A model generated the notes under the pieces. It was not told the origin of the DNA and did no database searches. It saw nothing but the letters and a program-made list of their open reading frames with translations. 58,269 nt of DNA, from the NCBI GenBank assembly GCA_021737945.1, contig JAIPCX010000019.1, positions 1-58,269 of the forward strand, in the 5' to 3' direction. The position numbers were made by a program, and so were the translations under genes. This DNA is from Polynucleobacter sp. (GTDB lineage Bacteria > Pseudomonadota > Gammaproteobacteria > Burkholderiales > Burkholderiaceae_D). How positions within the stretch are numbered: the first letter of the stretch is position 1; every line of letters begins with the position of its first letter. This document shows, in pieces, positions 8,595 to 16,906 of this stretch.

Positions 8595-9869
8595 TTATGC
8601 GAAGCCTTTACGTTTTTTCCATTCCGCTTCGAGTTCGGCAATTTGTTTCCAGTTGCCAGGAACTGGATTAGGCATGAAGGGCTCTTTACCCGACAGCTCA
8701 CCCCAACCGAGTGCGTAGTCTACTAAGGTGTGATCTTCGGCGCGCATAGTCAGCTTGCCATTGGCACCGAAAGGCGAATCAATCGTCAGGCCCTTTAGTA
8801 CGGCAGCGATTTTTGCTCCGTCTGCACTTTTCGCTTTTTTCATTGCAGCGGTTAAAAACTGTATGCCTGCAGCGTTTTGCCATGCCCAGTTCAATGGTAG
8901 ATCGCGGTACTTTGCTTGATAGGTATCTGACCAAGTACTATTACCAGCGTTATTAGGGAAACTCTTCAAATAACGATTACCTGAATGCAGACCCTGCGGT
9001 ACCGATTTCACGTTATGCAGCACGGCATAATCCGCCATGTTCACACCAAAGAACTGCCTGTCTTTAAATAGAGCGTAGATACTCGACTGATCGATAAAGG
9101 AAGTCAGATCACCACCCCACAAGCAAGAGTAAACCGCTTGGGGATTACCTTGCAGCAGGCGCGTAATGTTTTCGCTGTAATCAGCCTGGAATAATTTTGG
9201 CCAAACATCACCAATGATTTCAATATCTTTATTAAATAATTTCAGGTGATCGATAAATTCTGCTGTGGTGTCACGACCGTAGGCATAATCAGGTGAGCAA
9301 GTCATCCAACGGCGTAGATTTTTTTCTTTCGCAACCTTGGCCGCGTAGGCGCCACCGATGACTGCATCATGAATACCTTGGCGTGCGCAGCGGAATGCTA
9401 ACGGTGTACGTAACTTAGGATCTGCAGTCAGAGCAGAGGTTTCCGAGCAGGTGTGTATCACCAATACACCTAGATCACGTGCAACTTCATGCACCGCAAA
9501 TGCGCCGGAGGAGGCTTCGCCGTCATAAATAATTTCACAGCCTTCTGCTGTTACTAATTCGCGTGTGACACGCGCTGCTTCTTGTGGTTGACCTTTGGAA
9601 TCGCGAATGACTAATTCAATCTTGCGTCCACCCAAACCACCCGCGGCGTTGAATTTTTCCACTTCCATTTGAGCGGCATTGCTCGATGCCTGTCCCAGCA
9701 TAGCGACTCGACCTGACAATATGGTCGGCATACCAACCCGTATTGGTTTGTTTTGCGCGAGCGAGATGTAAGGGAAACCAATACTGGCCATGCCAGCTAG
9801 TGCTGTTGCACCTTGAATCAGCTTGCGACGTTGGGGTTGTTTTGGTTTGTTATCGTCTTTGAAGCTCAT
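8595..9869 (-). CDS. Liv-type ABC transporter substrate-binding protein with Tat-like signal
   Basis: A 424-residue periplasmic binding protein of the LivK/HAAT type I fold. The N-terminus contains RRKLIQG before a hydrophobic stretch ending near SLAQN, which resembles a twin-arginine signal. The mature part begins PIRVGMPTILSGRVAMLGQ, the standard first strand of the ligand-binding lobe. AGGAG lies eight bases before the ATG. It is the only one of the three Liv-type binding proteins here that is next to cognate permease and ATPase genes, so it is the natural partner of LivHMGF. Its ligand is unknown; family relatives bind amino acids, amides, benzoates and other aromatic acids. Confidence 0.92.
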   Translation of the reverse strand: MSFKDDNKPKQPQRRKLIQGATALAGMASIGFPYISLAQNKPIRVGMPTILSGRVAMLGQASSNAAQMEVEKFNAAGGLGGRKIELVIRDSKGQPQEAARVTRELVTAEGCEIIYDGEASSGAFAVHEVARDLGVLVIHTCSETSALTADPKLRTPLAFRCARQGIHDAVIGGAYAAKVAKEKNLRRWMTCSPDYAYGRDTTAEFIDHLKLFNKDIEIIGDVWPKLFQADYSENITRLLQGNPQAVYSCLWGGDLTSFIDQSSIYALFKDRQFFGVNMADYAVLHNVKSVPQGLHSGNRYLKSFPNNAGNSTWSDTYQAKYRDLPLNWAWQNAAGIQFLTAAMKKAKSADGAKIAAVLKGLTIDSPFGANGKLTMRAEDHTLVDYALGWGELSGKEPFMPNPVPGNWKQIAELEAEWKKRKGFA

Positions 9870-9996
9870 GGATGTGTCTCCTATTCTGGTATGGGGAAAC
9901 CTGAAGCATCACGCTGTTAAATGCAATTCATCGTTTATGAACTGCGCTTTTAAAATGTACTAACGCGTGATTATGTTGTGCTGCAACAGACTGATT

Positions 9997-10027
9997 TCTA
10001 GTCGACCGCTCCGAGCGATCGACCAGA
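9997..10027. repeat. Inverted repeat between enoyl-CoA hydratase and binding-protein genes
   Basis: Two 14-base arms (9997-10010 and 10014-10027) separated by CCG are complementary at 12 of 14 positions, with GTCGA as the core. It lies in the 185-bp gap just downstream of the enoyl-CoA hydratase stop and upstream of the binding-protein start. No T-run follows on the minus strand, so it may be a mRNA stabilising or partial termination structure, or an operator for the transporter. Confidence 0.4.
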
Positions 10028-10054
10028 ATGATTCGAGTATAAGGGATATGTCGC

Positions 10055-10927
10055 TTACCACCACGGATAAAAATCAGGCATCTGTGACGGCTTAGAGTTG
10101 AAATTTGGCTTACGCTTTTCTGTAAAAGCAGCCACACCTTCTTTGCCATCGTGAATGCTTGCATAAAACATCGCCAGCGATTCAACCTTGTGGGCTTCTT
10201 CAGGATGACTGAATGCGCTGTTACGGTAAATCATTTGGCGCGCCATGGCGGTTGATGTTGGTGAGCGCTCAGTGGCGATCATGCGTGCCAGTTCGCGTGC
10301 ACGCGTTAGTAATTGATCAGCAGGCAGAACTTCCTTCACTAAGCCGTGCTTGTGTGCTTCAGCAGCAGAGAAAATTTCAGCGGTATGTATCCACTCAAGT
10401 GCTTTAGCGACACCGACGATGCGTGGCAAGAACCAGGTTGAGCAGGCTTCCGGCACGATACCGATTTTGCCAAATACAAAACCGAATTTTGCATTTTCAG
10501 ACGCCAGACGAATATCCATGGCTAACTGCATGGTTACGCCCACGCCAACCGCAGCACCATTGATGGCACCAATGATCGGTTTTTTGCAATTAAAAATCGC
10601 CAATGACACACGGCCACCAGTATCGCGAACCCCTTTAACGATGATCGGATCATCGAGTCGTTCATTCATATCTTTCATGGTCGGATGTTGGGTCTCATCC
10701 AAGCCAAATACATTACCGCTGACCGCTAAATCCATGCCCGCACAAAACGCACGACCAGCACCAGTCACGATAATCACGCGGACATCATCATTTTCACTCG
10801 CTGCATTGAATGCCGAAATCAATTCATTCGCCATAGTGACAGTGAATGCATTCAATTTGTCAGGGCGGTTTAGCGTGATTGTTAGGATTTGCTCAGACAA
10901 ATCACAGCTCAGCGTTTCGTACATCAT
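10055..10927 (-). CDS. Enoyl-CoA hydratase/isomerase family protein
   Basis: A 290-residue crotonase-fold enzyme. LTITLNRPDKLNAFT at the N-terminus, GAGRAFCAGMDL (oxyanion-hole strand), and the helix GAAVGVGVTMQLAMDIRLA are all in place, followed by GIVPEACSTWFLPRIVG with the usual glutamate of hydratases. I choose ATG 10927, with GGAG nine bases upstream; a TTG at 10942 would run through that ribosome site. It is probably co-transcribed with the aminotransferase upstream (47-bp gap). It would hydrate or isomerise an unsaturated acyl-CoA made during breakdown of the imported compound. Confidence 0.88.
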   Translation of the reverse strand: MMYETLSCDLSEQILTITLNRPDKLNAFTVTMANELISAFNAASENDDVRVIIVTGAGRAFCAGMDLAVSGNVFGLDETQHPTMKDMNERLDDPIIVKGVRDTGGRVSLAIFNCKKPIIGAINGAAVGVGVTMQLAMDIRLASENAKFGFVFGKIGIVPEACSTWFLPRIVGVAKALEWIHTAEIFSAAEAHKHGLVKEVLPADQLLTRARELARMIATERSPTSTAMARQMIYRNSAFSHPEEAHKVESLAMFYASIHDGKEGVAAFTEKRKPNFNSKPSQMPDFYPWW

Positions 10928-10974
10928 TACGTGCTTCTCCAAAATAGTGTTTGCGGTTGAATTTTATAAATGCA

Positions 10975-12042
10975 TCAATCAATTTTTATCGTGCGCATCC
11001 AGCCATACGGATCGGGTACACGGCCATATTGAATGTCGGTCAGCGCTTTGTATAAATGCGTAGAGACGGGTCCGGATTTTTCATCATTTATACGATATTC
11101 CTTACCCTTGTAGCCAAATTTTCCTACGGGTGAAACCACCGCAGCGGTACCGACACCAAAGGCTTCGGTGATGCGGCCTTTCTCTATATCGGCCAGCATC
11201 TCATCGACATCAATGCGTTCTTCACTCACGGTGTAACCTAAATCAGGAGCGAGCTGCAAAACCGATTCGCGTGTCACGCCATGCAAAATACTGCCAGAGA
11301 GTGCGGGGGTGACTATGTGTTTGCCATCCCGCACAAACATAATATTCATCGCGCCGACTTCTTCAACATAACGGCGTTCGATGGCATCGAGCCATAAAAC
11401 TTGCTGATAACCGTGTTGACGCACTTGCTCAGCTACAGCGACCGTACCTGCGTAATTACCCGTAGTTTTTGCTTCACCGGTGCCGCCTTTCACTGCGCGT
11501 ACGTATTCATGCGAAATATGAACAGCGACAGGATTAAAACCATTAGCGAAATAGGGGCCGACTGGGCTGAGAAAAATATAATGCAAAAATTCTCGTCCAA
11601 TGCGTACTTCCAAGGTTTCTTCGGTGCTGATAACTACCGGTCGTATATACAGCGTGCAGTTCGGCAAGCGCGGCACCCACTCATGCTCAAGCTTAACCAG
11701 CGATTCAATATAATTAATGTGTGTAGCAGGATCGATTTCTGGCATGCCGAGTCGCACAGCAGAACGATTCAGTCGCGCCATATTGCGATCAACCCGAAAC
11801 AGATTGATATGACCGTCTGGGCGACGATACGCTTTGGTACCTTCAAAAATATCCAAGCCTATGTGTAATACCTGAGCGACGGGATGCATAGGTAAAGGAC
11901 CGAATGCGCCTATGCGCGCGTCATGCCAACCTTTGTCGTGCGTGTAATGCTGAGTGAACATGCGGTTGGTATACAAACGACCAAATCCTGGGTTGTCGGG
12001 AAAGATCGCCGGGCGTGGGTTCTGCAATGTCTCAATAATCAT
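10975..12042 (-). CDS. ilvE: Branched-chain amino acid aminotransferase (type II)
   Basis: A 355-residue PLP enzyme of fold type IV that transfers amino groups between branched-chain amino acids and 2-oxoglutarate. The FGPLPMHPVAQVLHIGLDIFEG and KAYRRPDG segments and the GEAKTTGNYAG region, with the PLP-binding lysine, identify the longer eukaryote-like BCAT class. The EEVGAMNIMFV and EAFGVGTAAVVSPVG blocks bind cofactor phosphate. I favour ATG 12042; an ATG at 12084 would add 14 poorly conserved residues. Placement in the Liv-transporter run is consistent with branched-chain amino acid use, though biosynthesis cannot be excluded. Confidence 0.88.
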   Translation of the reverse strand: MIIETLQNPRPAIFPDNPGFGRLYTNRMFTQHYTHDKGWHDARIGAFGPLPMHPVAQVLHIGLDIFEGTKAYRRPDGHINLFRVDRNMARLNRSAVRLGMPEIDPATHINYIESLVKLEHEWVPRLPNCTLYIRPVVISTEETLEVRIGREFLHYIFLSPVGPYFANGFNPVAVHISHEYVRAVKGGTGEAKTTGNYAGTVAVAEQVRQHGYQQVLWLDAIERRYVEEVGAMNIMFVRDGKHIVTPALSGSILHGVTRESVLQLAPDLGYTVSEERIDVDEMLADIEKGRITEAFGVGTAAVVSPVGKFGYKGKEYRINDEKSGPVSTHLYKALTDIQYGRVPDPYGWMRTIKID

Positions 12043-12117
12043 TATGTGAAGCGTCTCTGTTGTCGTTATAGATCCCACCGTCATCAGAGTGACGACGGTA
12101 GGCTGATTTTGATATGT

Positions 12118-13377
12118 TTATTTGCCTTCTGAGTGCTTCCATGCAGCCATCAAGGTATTCGATGGTAGTGACTCATCCAAAAGTTTTTGTCCGGTTTCAA
12201 CACCAGCGATGGGTAGACCCTTAGGATCAAGTTTGCCTATTTGTACCAACACACTGGCTTGATCCCAATAGATATGTTCGTGATACAGCTTATCGCCGCG
12301 GAATTTAACGACGGCGAGCAAAGGAATTTCTACGCGCTTACCTGTGGGCGGTATGCCGGGCAGCATCCACGGTATTTCGCAGGTATGGGTAAAGCAAAAC
12401 AGCATTTCATCCACGACTTGTGTTGCTCCAACCGTGCGTGAGATTGGAATGAGAGACGTGTCTGGCGGATTGCTGTTGACGAAATGATGTTTGTAAAAAC
12501 GATGTAGCTGATGATAGCCAACACCACCGGTCATGGTAGGAATATGATTGACATAAGGTTCTGCGACCATGGTACTCATCGTGGCATCCACATCACGTGT
12601 ACCGAATTCATATTCACAGTGTTTGTCCCACAGTGCGGATAAATCGAAGTGTGGGCCAATTTCTTCGCGCAGGGCAGCGACACTACGCTGGTGCGCCATC
12701 AAGGCTGAGGCCTTGTGATAGTGCTCACCCCTAGGGCGCGCAAATGCATGATCGGCCTCGGGGTAAATGTAAATTTCAAAGCCTTCACGTTTACCTAAGC
12801 GCTTTTTAATTTTTTCTTGCGCTTTTTCAGGGCAGTATTTATCCAAACCGGCAATGTGCAAAACAACGCGACACTCAATGTCATCGGCTTCATCTAAAGC
12901 ATCTTCAATACCAACACCGTAATAGCCAATCGCCACATCCACATCCGTGCGGCAGGCTGCTAAGTACGCCAGCTTGCCGCCTAGGCAAAAACCCAGCACG
13001 CCTACATCACCACTGACGCCCGACATGTCGCGCAATGTGGTGATCGCATCTTGAATATCCTCAACCCCGAGATCTTGATCAAAGCCTTGAAAGAAACCAA
13101 ATGCTTTTTGCCAATCTTCGGGGGTGTAACCGAGTTCGACCCCTGGCTTTTGACGCCAAAATAAATCGGGTACCAGAACCACATAACCTTCTTCAGCATA
13201 GTAATTAGCAATCTCGCGCATGTTGGCATTCACGCCAAAAATTTCTTGCGCAATCACCAAACCCGGACCTTTGCCTGAAGCGGGTTTAGCCAAATAAGCG
13301 CTGAACTTTCCGCTGCCATCGCTAGCTTCAATTTTTATGTTGCGAGTTTTTATAGAAGGGGAGGCTGAGTTTTTCAC
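12118..13377 (-). CDS. Dienelactone hydrolase fused to an NTF2/SnoaL-like domain
   Basis: A 419-residue two-domain protein. Residues 1 to about 240 are an alpha/beta hydrolase of the dienelactone hydrolase family, with the triad Cys in GFCLGGK, Asp in AGLDKYCP and His in EADHAFARP. The remaining 180 residues form an NTF2/SnoaL-like alpha+beta domain, with YVNHIPTMTGG and EHIYWDQASVL typical of that fold. I choose GTG 13377, which has AAGGAT seven bases upstream and gives the normal N-terminus; the frame stays open to 13581, but that would overlap the divergent SDR. Dienelactone hydrolases open lactones, which fits the nearby Baeyer-Villiger-type enzyme. The fused domain may bind or isomerise the product. 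Confidence 0.8.
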   Translation of the reverse strand: MKNSASPSIKTRNIKIEASDGSGKFSAYLAKPASGKGPGLVIAQEIFGVNANMREIANYYAEEGYVVLVPDLFWRQKPGVELGYTPEDWQKAFGFFQGFDQDLGVEDIQDAITTLRDMSGVSGDVGVLGFCLGGKLAYLAACRTDVDVAIGYYGVGIEDALDEADDIECRVVLHIAGLDKYCPEKAQEKIKKRLGKREGFEIYIYPEADHAFARPRGEHYHKASALMAHQRSVAALREEIGPHFDLSALWDKHCEYEFGTRDVDATMSTMVAEPYVNHIPTMTGGVGYHQLHRFYKHHFVNSNPPDTSLIPISRTVGATQVVDEMLFCFTHTCEIPWMLPGIPPTGKRVEIPLLAVVKFRGDKLYHEHIYWDQASVLVQIGKLDPKGLPIAGVETGQKLLDESLPSNTLMAAWKHSEGK

Positions 13378-13519
13378 CGGGTCATCCTTGTTTGTAATAG
13401 TTGGTTCAAAAATTTCAAAGTTAATTTTGTACAGGAATATAGGTTCCGTAAGGTCCATTACGGTAGCATAGGCAAGCGGTACTATCCCACTTAAACAATG
13501 AACAAGAAAAGGAATAGCA
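13378..13519. promoter_or_regulatory. Divergent intergenic region
   Basis: This 142-bp stretch separates the dienelactone hydrolase fusion (minus strand) from an SDR (plus strand) and must hold the promoters of both units if the GTG start at 13377 is right. It is AT-rich in its left half. I could not identify convincing -35/-10 pairs or an operator palindrome. Confidence 0.4.
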
Positions 13520-14257
13520 ATGGATATCAAGAATACAGTTGCGCTGGTTACAGGAACTAATCGCGGTGTGGGTCGTGCCATCGTTCAGGCGCTGGTCGCA
13601 GCAGGTGCCAGCAAAGTTTATGCTGCAGCGCGAAATGTCGACGGCGTGAAAGATTTAGTTGCCAGCAGCGGTGGCAAAGTAGAAGCGATAGCTCTCGACA
13701 TTACGAATGACGCGCAAGTTGCAGCCGCAGTTGCCCACTGCGGCGATGTTAAATTAGTAATCAATAATGCGGGCGCTAATCATGCCTCAGGTTGCATCGC
13801 AGCCGATTCACTCAAAGCCGCACGTGCTGAAATGGAAACAAATTATTTTGGCACCTTGGCGATGTGCCGCTCATTCGCGCCAGTACTTAAATCACATGGC
13901 GGTGGTGCATTGGTGAACGTGATCTCCATTGTTGCCAAAGCGACTATCCCAGCCTATGGCTCATACAGCGCATCGAAGTCTGCGAATTTGCGAATGACAG
14001 AAAGCGTGCGCGCTGAACTGGCCGCTCAACATACTTTTGTGCAGTCTGTGATGACAGGTGCTGTTGATACCGACATGGCAAAAGGCTATGACGGCCCTAA
14101 AAATTCACCTGCTGAAGTGGCACAGGCGATATTGGCTGGTTTAGCGAGTGGTGAAGAAGATATTTATGTTGGCGATATGACAGGATGGATTAATGGCGCG
14201 CTTGCTAGTGACCCTAAAGCGCTGGAGCGTGAATTGGCCAAATTCTTGCCGAGTTAA
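13520..14257 (+). CDS. Short-chain dehydrogenase/reductase
   Basis: A 245-residue classical SDR. The cofactor motif is TGTNRGVGRA, NNAG is present, and the catalytic pair is in YSASK. Residues just after the first strand (AARNVDGV) suggest a preference that cannot be fixed from sequence. AAGGA lies about six bases before the ATG. It is transcribed away from the dienelactone hydrolase fusion and ends 116 bp before an ABC importer operon; the gap is very AT-rich, so the two are probably separate units. The substrate is unknown. Confidence 0.85.
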   Translation: MDIKNTVALVTGTNRGVGRAIVQALVAAGASKVYAAARNVDGVKDLVASSGGKVEAIALDITNDAQVAAAVAHCGDVKLVINNAGANHASGCIAADSLKAARAEMETNYFGTLAMCRSFAPVLKSHGGGALVNVISIVAKATIPAYGSYSASKSANLRMTESVRAELAAQHTFVQSVMTGAVDTDMAKGYDGPKNSPAEVAQAILAGLASGEEDIYVGDMTGWINGALASDPKALERELAKFLPS

Positions 14258-14363
14258 TGCCAAATTAACGCCTAGTTAAATTTAGATTAAACTAATATAA
14301 GAAATTAAATTTCATATTGAAATATTAATTATATAGTTACTAAATTTATACCTTTTTTCCCGA

Positions 14364-14374
14364 GGGGGGGGGGG
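14364..14374 (+). repeat. Eleven-base poly-G tract abutting a start codon
   Basis: Eleven consecutive G residues, the last being the G of the GTG start of the binding-protein gene. The tract also forms the only ribosome-binding-site-like sequence. It is preceded by six T residues at 14353-14358. Mononucleotide G tracts of this length slip readily, and a change in length would alter the distance between ribosome site and start, or which GTG (14374 or 14380) is used. An assembly or sequencing error in tract length is also possible. Confidence 0.7.
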
Positions 14375-15336
14375 TGGCAGTGCTTGCTAATTTAACTAAA
14401 CGCTTTAATGCTCTGGCATTGCTGCTTGCCTTGTTTTCAGGCTCAGCACTCGCAGAGCAAATATCCGTAACGCATTGGGGCGTGCTGTTATATGGCGCGC
14501 CCTATGCGGTTGCGATGGAGCGCGGCTATTTTCGCCAAGCGGGCATCGACATTAGCGGCATCTTTAGTTCTAAAGGTGGCGGTACCACGGTGCGCAACAT
14601 GATTTTGGGTGGCTTGCCTTTTGGTGAGGTCGCACTCAGTGCGGCGATTGCCGCCGAGCGCGAAGGACTCGATATACGCATAGTCTCCGGTGGAGTACAC
14701 AATCTTTCTGATTTGGTATGGGTCACCTTACCTGACTCACCGATCAAAACGATTGCCGATCTCAAAGGTAAAAAACTCGGTTACACCACACCTAAAAGTG
14801 TGACTGACATGGTAACGACGCTAGTGCTTGATCATCAAAAAGTTACCGGTGTAGAGCGTGTCGCTGTGGGCAGTGTGGGCGCGCAAATTACTGCCTTACA
14901 GCAAAAAGCGATTGATGCAGCGTATATGGGTGAGCCGATTTATTCACTAAATAAATCAAAATTTCGTGTGCTGTTTTATGCACGTGACATGCTGGCACAA
15001 AATAATCTCACTCAAACCGTGGGGGTCACCACATCTGAATTTGCTAAGGCGCATCCACAAAAAGTCAAAGCCATCATCGAGGGTCGCCGCCGTGGTGTGG
15101 AATTCATTTATCAAAATCCCAAAGAAGCTGCACTGATAGTCGCGAAGGCGTATGCATTTGATCCAGCCATCATGGAAGAAGCGATGGTAGCTATGGCGAA
15201 ATCAAAATACTGGAGTACGGGTGAATTAGATCTCGCTGGTATGAATGCGATGGCGGAAGGCTTAAAGCTCACGGGTGCGATTGATAGTCCTCCGAATTGG
15301 AATAAGCTGATTGATCGCAGCTTTTTGAAAAAATAA
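14374..15336 (+). CDS. NMT1/SsuA-like ABC transporter substrate-binding protein
   Basis: A 320-residue periplasmic type II binding protein related to the nitrate/sulfonate/thiamine-precursor (SsuA/NMT1) group. The N-terminal 28 residues form a signal peptide ending SALAEQ. The mature protein starts ISVTHWGVLLYG, with the family feature GYFRQAGIDISG about 25 residues on and TIADLKGKKLGYTT in the middle. The start is GTG 14374, or GTG 14380 two codons later, at the end of an 11-G tract. It overlaps the ATPase gene by one base. Expected ligands of the family include sulfonates, taurine, pyrimidine precursors and aromatic acids. Confidence 0.87.
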   Translation: MAVLANLTKRFNALALLLALFSGSALAEQISVTHWGVLLYGAPYAVAMERGYFRQAGIDISGIFSSKGGGTTVRNMILGGLPFGEVALSAAIAAEREGLDIRIVSGGVHNLSDLVWVTLPDSPIKTIADLKGKKLGYTTPKSVTDMVTTLVLDHQKVTGVERVAVGSVGAQITALQQKAIDAAYMGEPIYSLNKSKFRVLFYARDMLAQNNLTQTVGVTTSEFAKAHPQKVKAIIEGRRRGVEFIYQNPKEAALIVAKAYAFDPAIMEEAMVAMAKSKYWSTGELDLAGMNAMAEGLKLTGAIDSPPNWNKLIDRSFLKK

Positions 15337-16133
15337 TGGCTGGGCATCTCGCGGTTAAAGAACTAAGGCTGATTTACAGCAGCGAAGGTCAAGCTGATGT
15401 ACATGCCTTTGGACCAGTGAGTTTTAGCGTGGCGCCGGGCGAGTTTGTGTCTATCGTCGGTCCCTCAGGCTGCGGCAAATCTAGTTTGCTCGAATGCGTG
15501 TCGGGTCTGATGCGACCAAGCAGCGGGGAAGTCTATTTGGATGGTCAACTCATAGTTGACCAGGTACATCCTGATGTGGGTATGGTGTTTCAGCAGGATG
15601 CGAGTTTTCCCTGGCTGACTGTAGCCGACAATATCGCGTTTGGTTTGCGCTATGGACGCGATCATGTGCCTGCTAAAAAAATTCGCTTTCTTGTTGAAGA
15701 AGCCTTAGAGCAAGTCGGCTTAACTGAATTTGCTAATCACTATCCCTCGCAACTCTCTGGTGGTATGCGTCAGAGAGTATCGATGGCACGCACGCTGGTG
15801 ATGCGACCACAATTACTTTTATTAGATGAGCCATTCGCTTCGCTCGATCTACAAACGCGTTTATTGATGGGCGAAGAGCTTTTACAATTATGGCGTCAGA
15901 GTGGAGCGTCTGTTTTATTGATTACACACAGTCTGGAAGAAGCGGTCATGTTATCGGATCGTGTTCTGGTGATGAGCGCGCGTCCGGGTTTGCTGCGACA
16001 TGAGCTGGTGACAGGCTGGTCGCGCGATCGCCATACCGACATCACTACCCATCCGGATTTTTCCGCCCACGTAAACGCATTGTGGGCGGTGCTACGCGAT
16101 GAGGCTATTACCGCAATGCGAACGCAAGCATGA
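15336..16133 (+). CDS. SsuB/TauB-like ABC transporter ATPase
   Basis: A 265-residue ATPase of the nitrate/sulfonate/taurine importer family. Walker A is GPSGCGKSS, the Q-loop is MVFQQDASFPWLTV, the signature is LSGGMRQR, Walker B is LLLLDEPFASLD, and the switch His is in LLITHSLEEA. The EEAVMLSDRVLVMSARPG ending is the SsuB/TauB type. Its ATG overlaps the previous stop (TAATG), and it overlaps the next gene by four bases, so the importer is translationally coupled throughout. Confidence 0.93.
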   Translation: MAGHLAVKELRLIYSSEGQADVHAFGPVSFSVAPGEFVSIVGPSGCGKSSLLECVSGLMRPSSGEVYLDGQLIVDQVHPDVGMVFQQDASFPWLTVADNIAFGLRYGRDHVPAKKIRFLVEEALEQVGLTEFANHYPSQLSGGMRQRVSMARTLVMRPQLLLLDEPFASLDLQTRLLMGEELLQLWRQSGASVLLITHSLEEAVMLSDRVLVMSARPGLLRHELVTGWSRDRHTDITTHPDFSAHVNALWAVLRDEAITAMRTQA

Positions 16134-16906
16134 GTGCGCGCAGCAGTCTTTCGTATGACGGCATACGACTACTACTAATTTCTAGCTTTCTGTTCCTTCT
16201 TGAGCTGGTATGCCAACTGGGTTGGGTGCAATCACAAGTGATGGTGCCACCCACGGTGATGGTGCACACCTTATGGAAGCTGTTGCATTCAGATGCCATG
16301 GTGGCTGACATCGCTGTCACGTTTGGTGCGGCATTTCAGGCATTGGTGATTGCTGTCGTCCTAGGTATGGTGCTCGGTTGGTTGATGCATCGGTGGTCTC
16401 GACTGCGTGATGTTGTCTACCCTGTGATGTCATCCTGGTATTCGATACCGGTGTTTGCTTTGTATCCTATGCTGATCGCGTTTATGGGATTGAATCAGCG
16501 GCCTGTGATTGCAATTGGTGTGTTGATGGCCTTTGCTGCTATGGCCTTGAACACACTCCGTGGCTTGCAATCGATACCGACGGTGTTAAATAAATCAGCC
16601 CGTATCATGGGTGTGAGTCATTTTTCATTTCTACTGCGTGTGCAATTACCGGCTATTTTGCCGTCACTGATGACGGGTTTTAAAATGGCGGCAACCTACG
16701 CTTTTATTGGTGTAATCATGGCGGAATTTATTCTCTCGCCACGCGGTCTGGGTCACGCTATTTCCTTCGCTTACAATGATTTTGATACGCACACGATGTA
16801 CGCCTTGATGTTGTTAGTGATACTGGTGTCGGCCTCGGTGCAATGGGTGTTGATACAAATCGAACGCCGTGTTCTAGCGCATCGCGCTACTTTAGGCAGT
16901 GTCTGA
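16130..16906 (+). CDS. SsuC-like ABC transporter permease 1
   Basis: A 258-residue inner-membrane permease with about six hydrophobic helices. The coupling motif appears as SARIMGVSHFSFLLRVQLPAI, matching the EAA loop of SsuC/TauC permeases, followed by IGVIMAEF. Its start overlaps the ATPase gene by four bases and its stop overlaps the second permease by one. Two distinct permeases in tandem suggest a heterodimeric pore, whereas SsuC normally works as a homodimer. Confidence 0.9.
   Translation: MSARSSLSYDGIRLLLISSFLFLLELVCQLGWVQSQVMVPPTVMVHTLWKLLHSDAMVADIAVTFGAAFQALVIAVVLGMVLGWLMHRWSRLRDVVYPVMSSWYSIPVFALYPMLIAFMGLNQRPVIAIGVLMAFAAMALNTLRGLQSIPTVLNKSARIMGVSHFSFLLRVQLPAILPSLMTGFKMAATYAFIGVIMAEFILSPRGLGHAISFAYNDFDTHTMYALMLLVILVSASVQWVLIQIERRVLAHRATLGSV

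Noticed and set aside
10350-11063. A 237-codon open frame on the plus strand
   Set aside because: It is the antisense of the enoyl-CoA hydratase and part of the aminotransferase, has no ribosome site and shows no family pattern.
11401-11868. A 155-codon plus-strand open frame
   Set aside because: It lies opposite the branched-chain aminotransferase, whose motifs are complete, and has no start signal.
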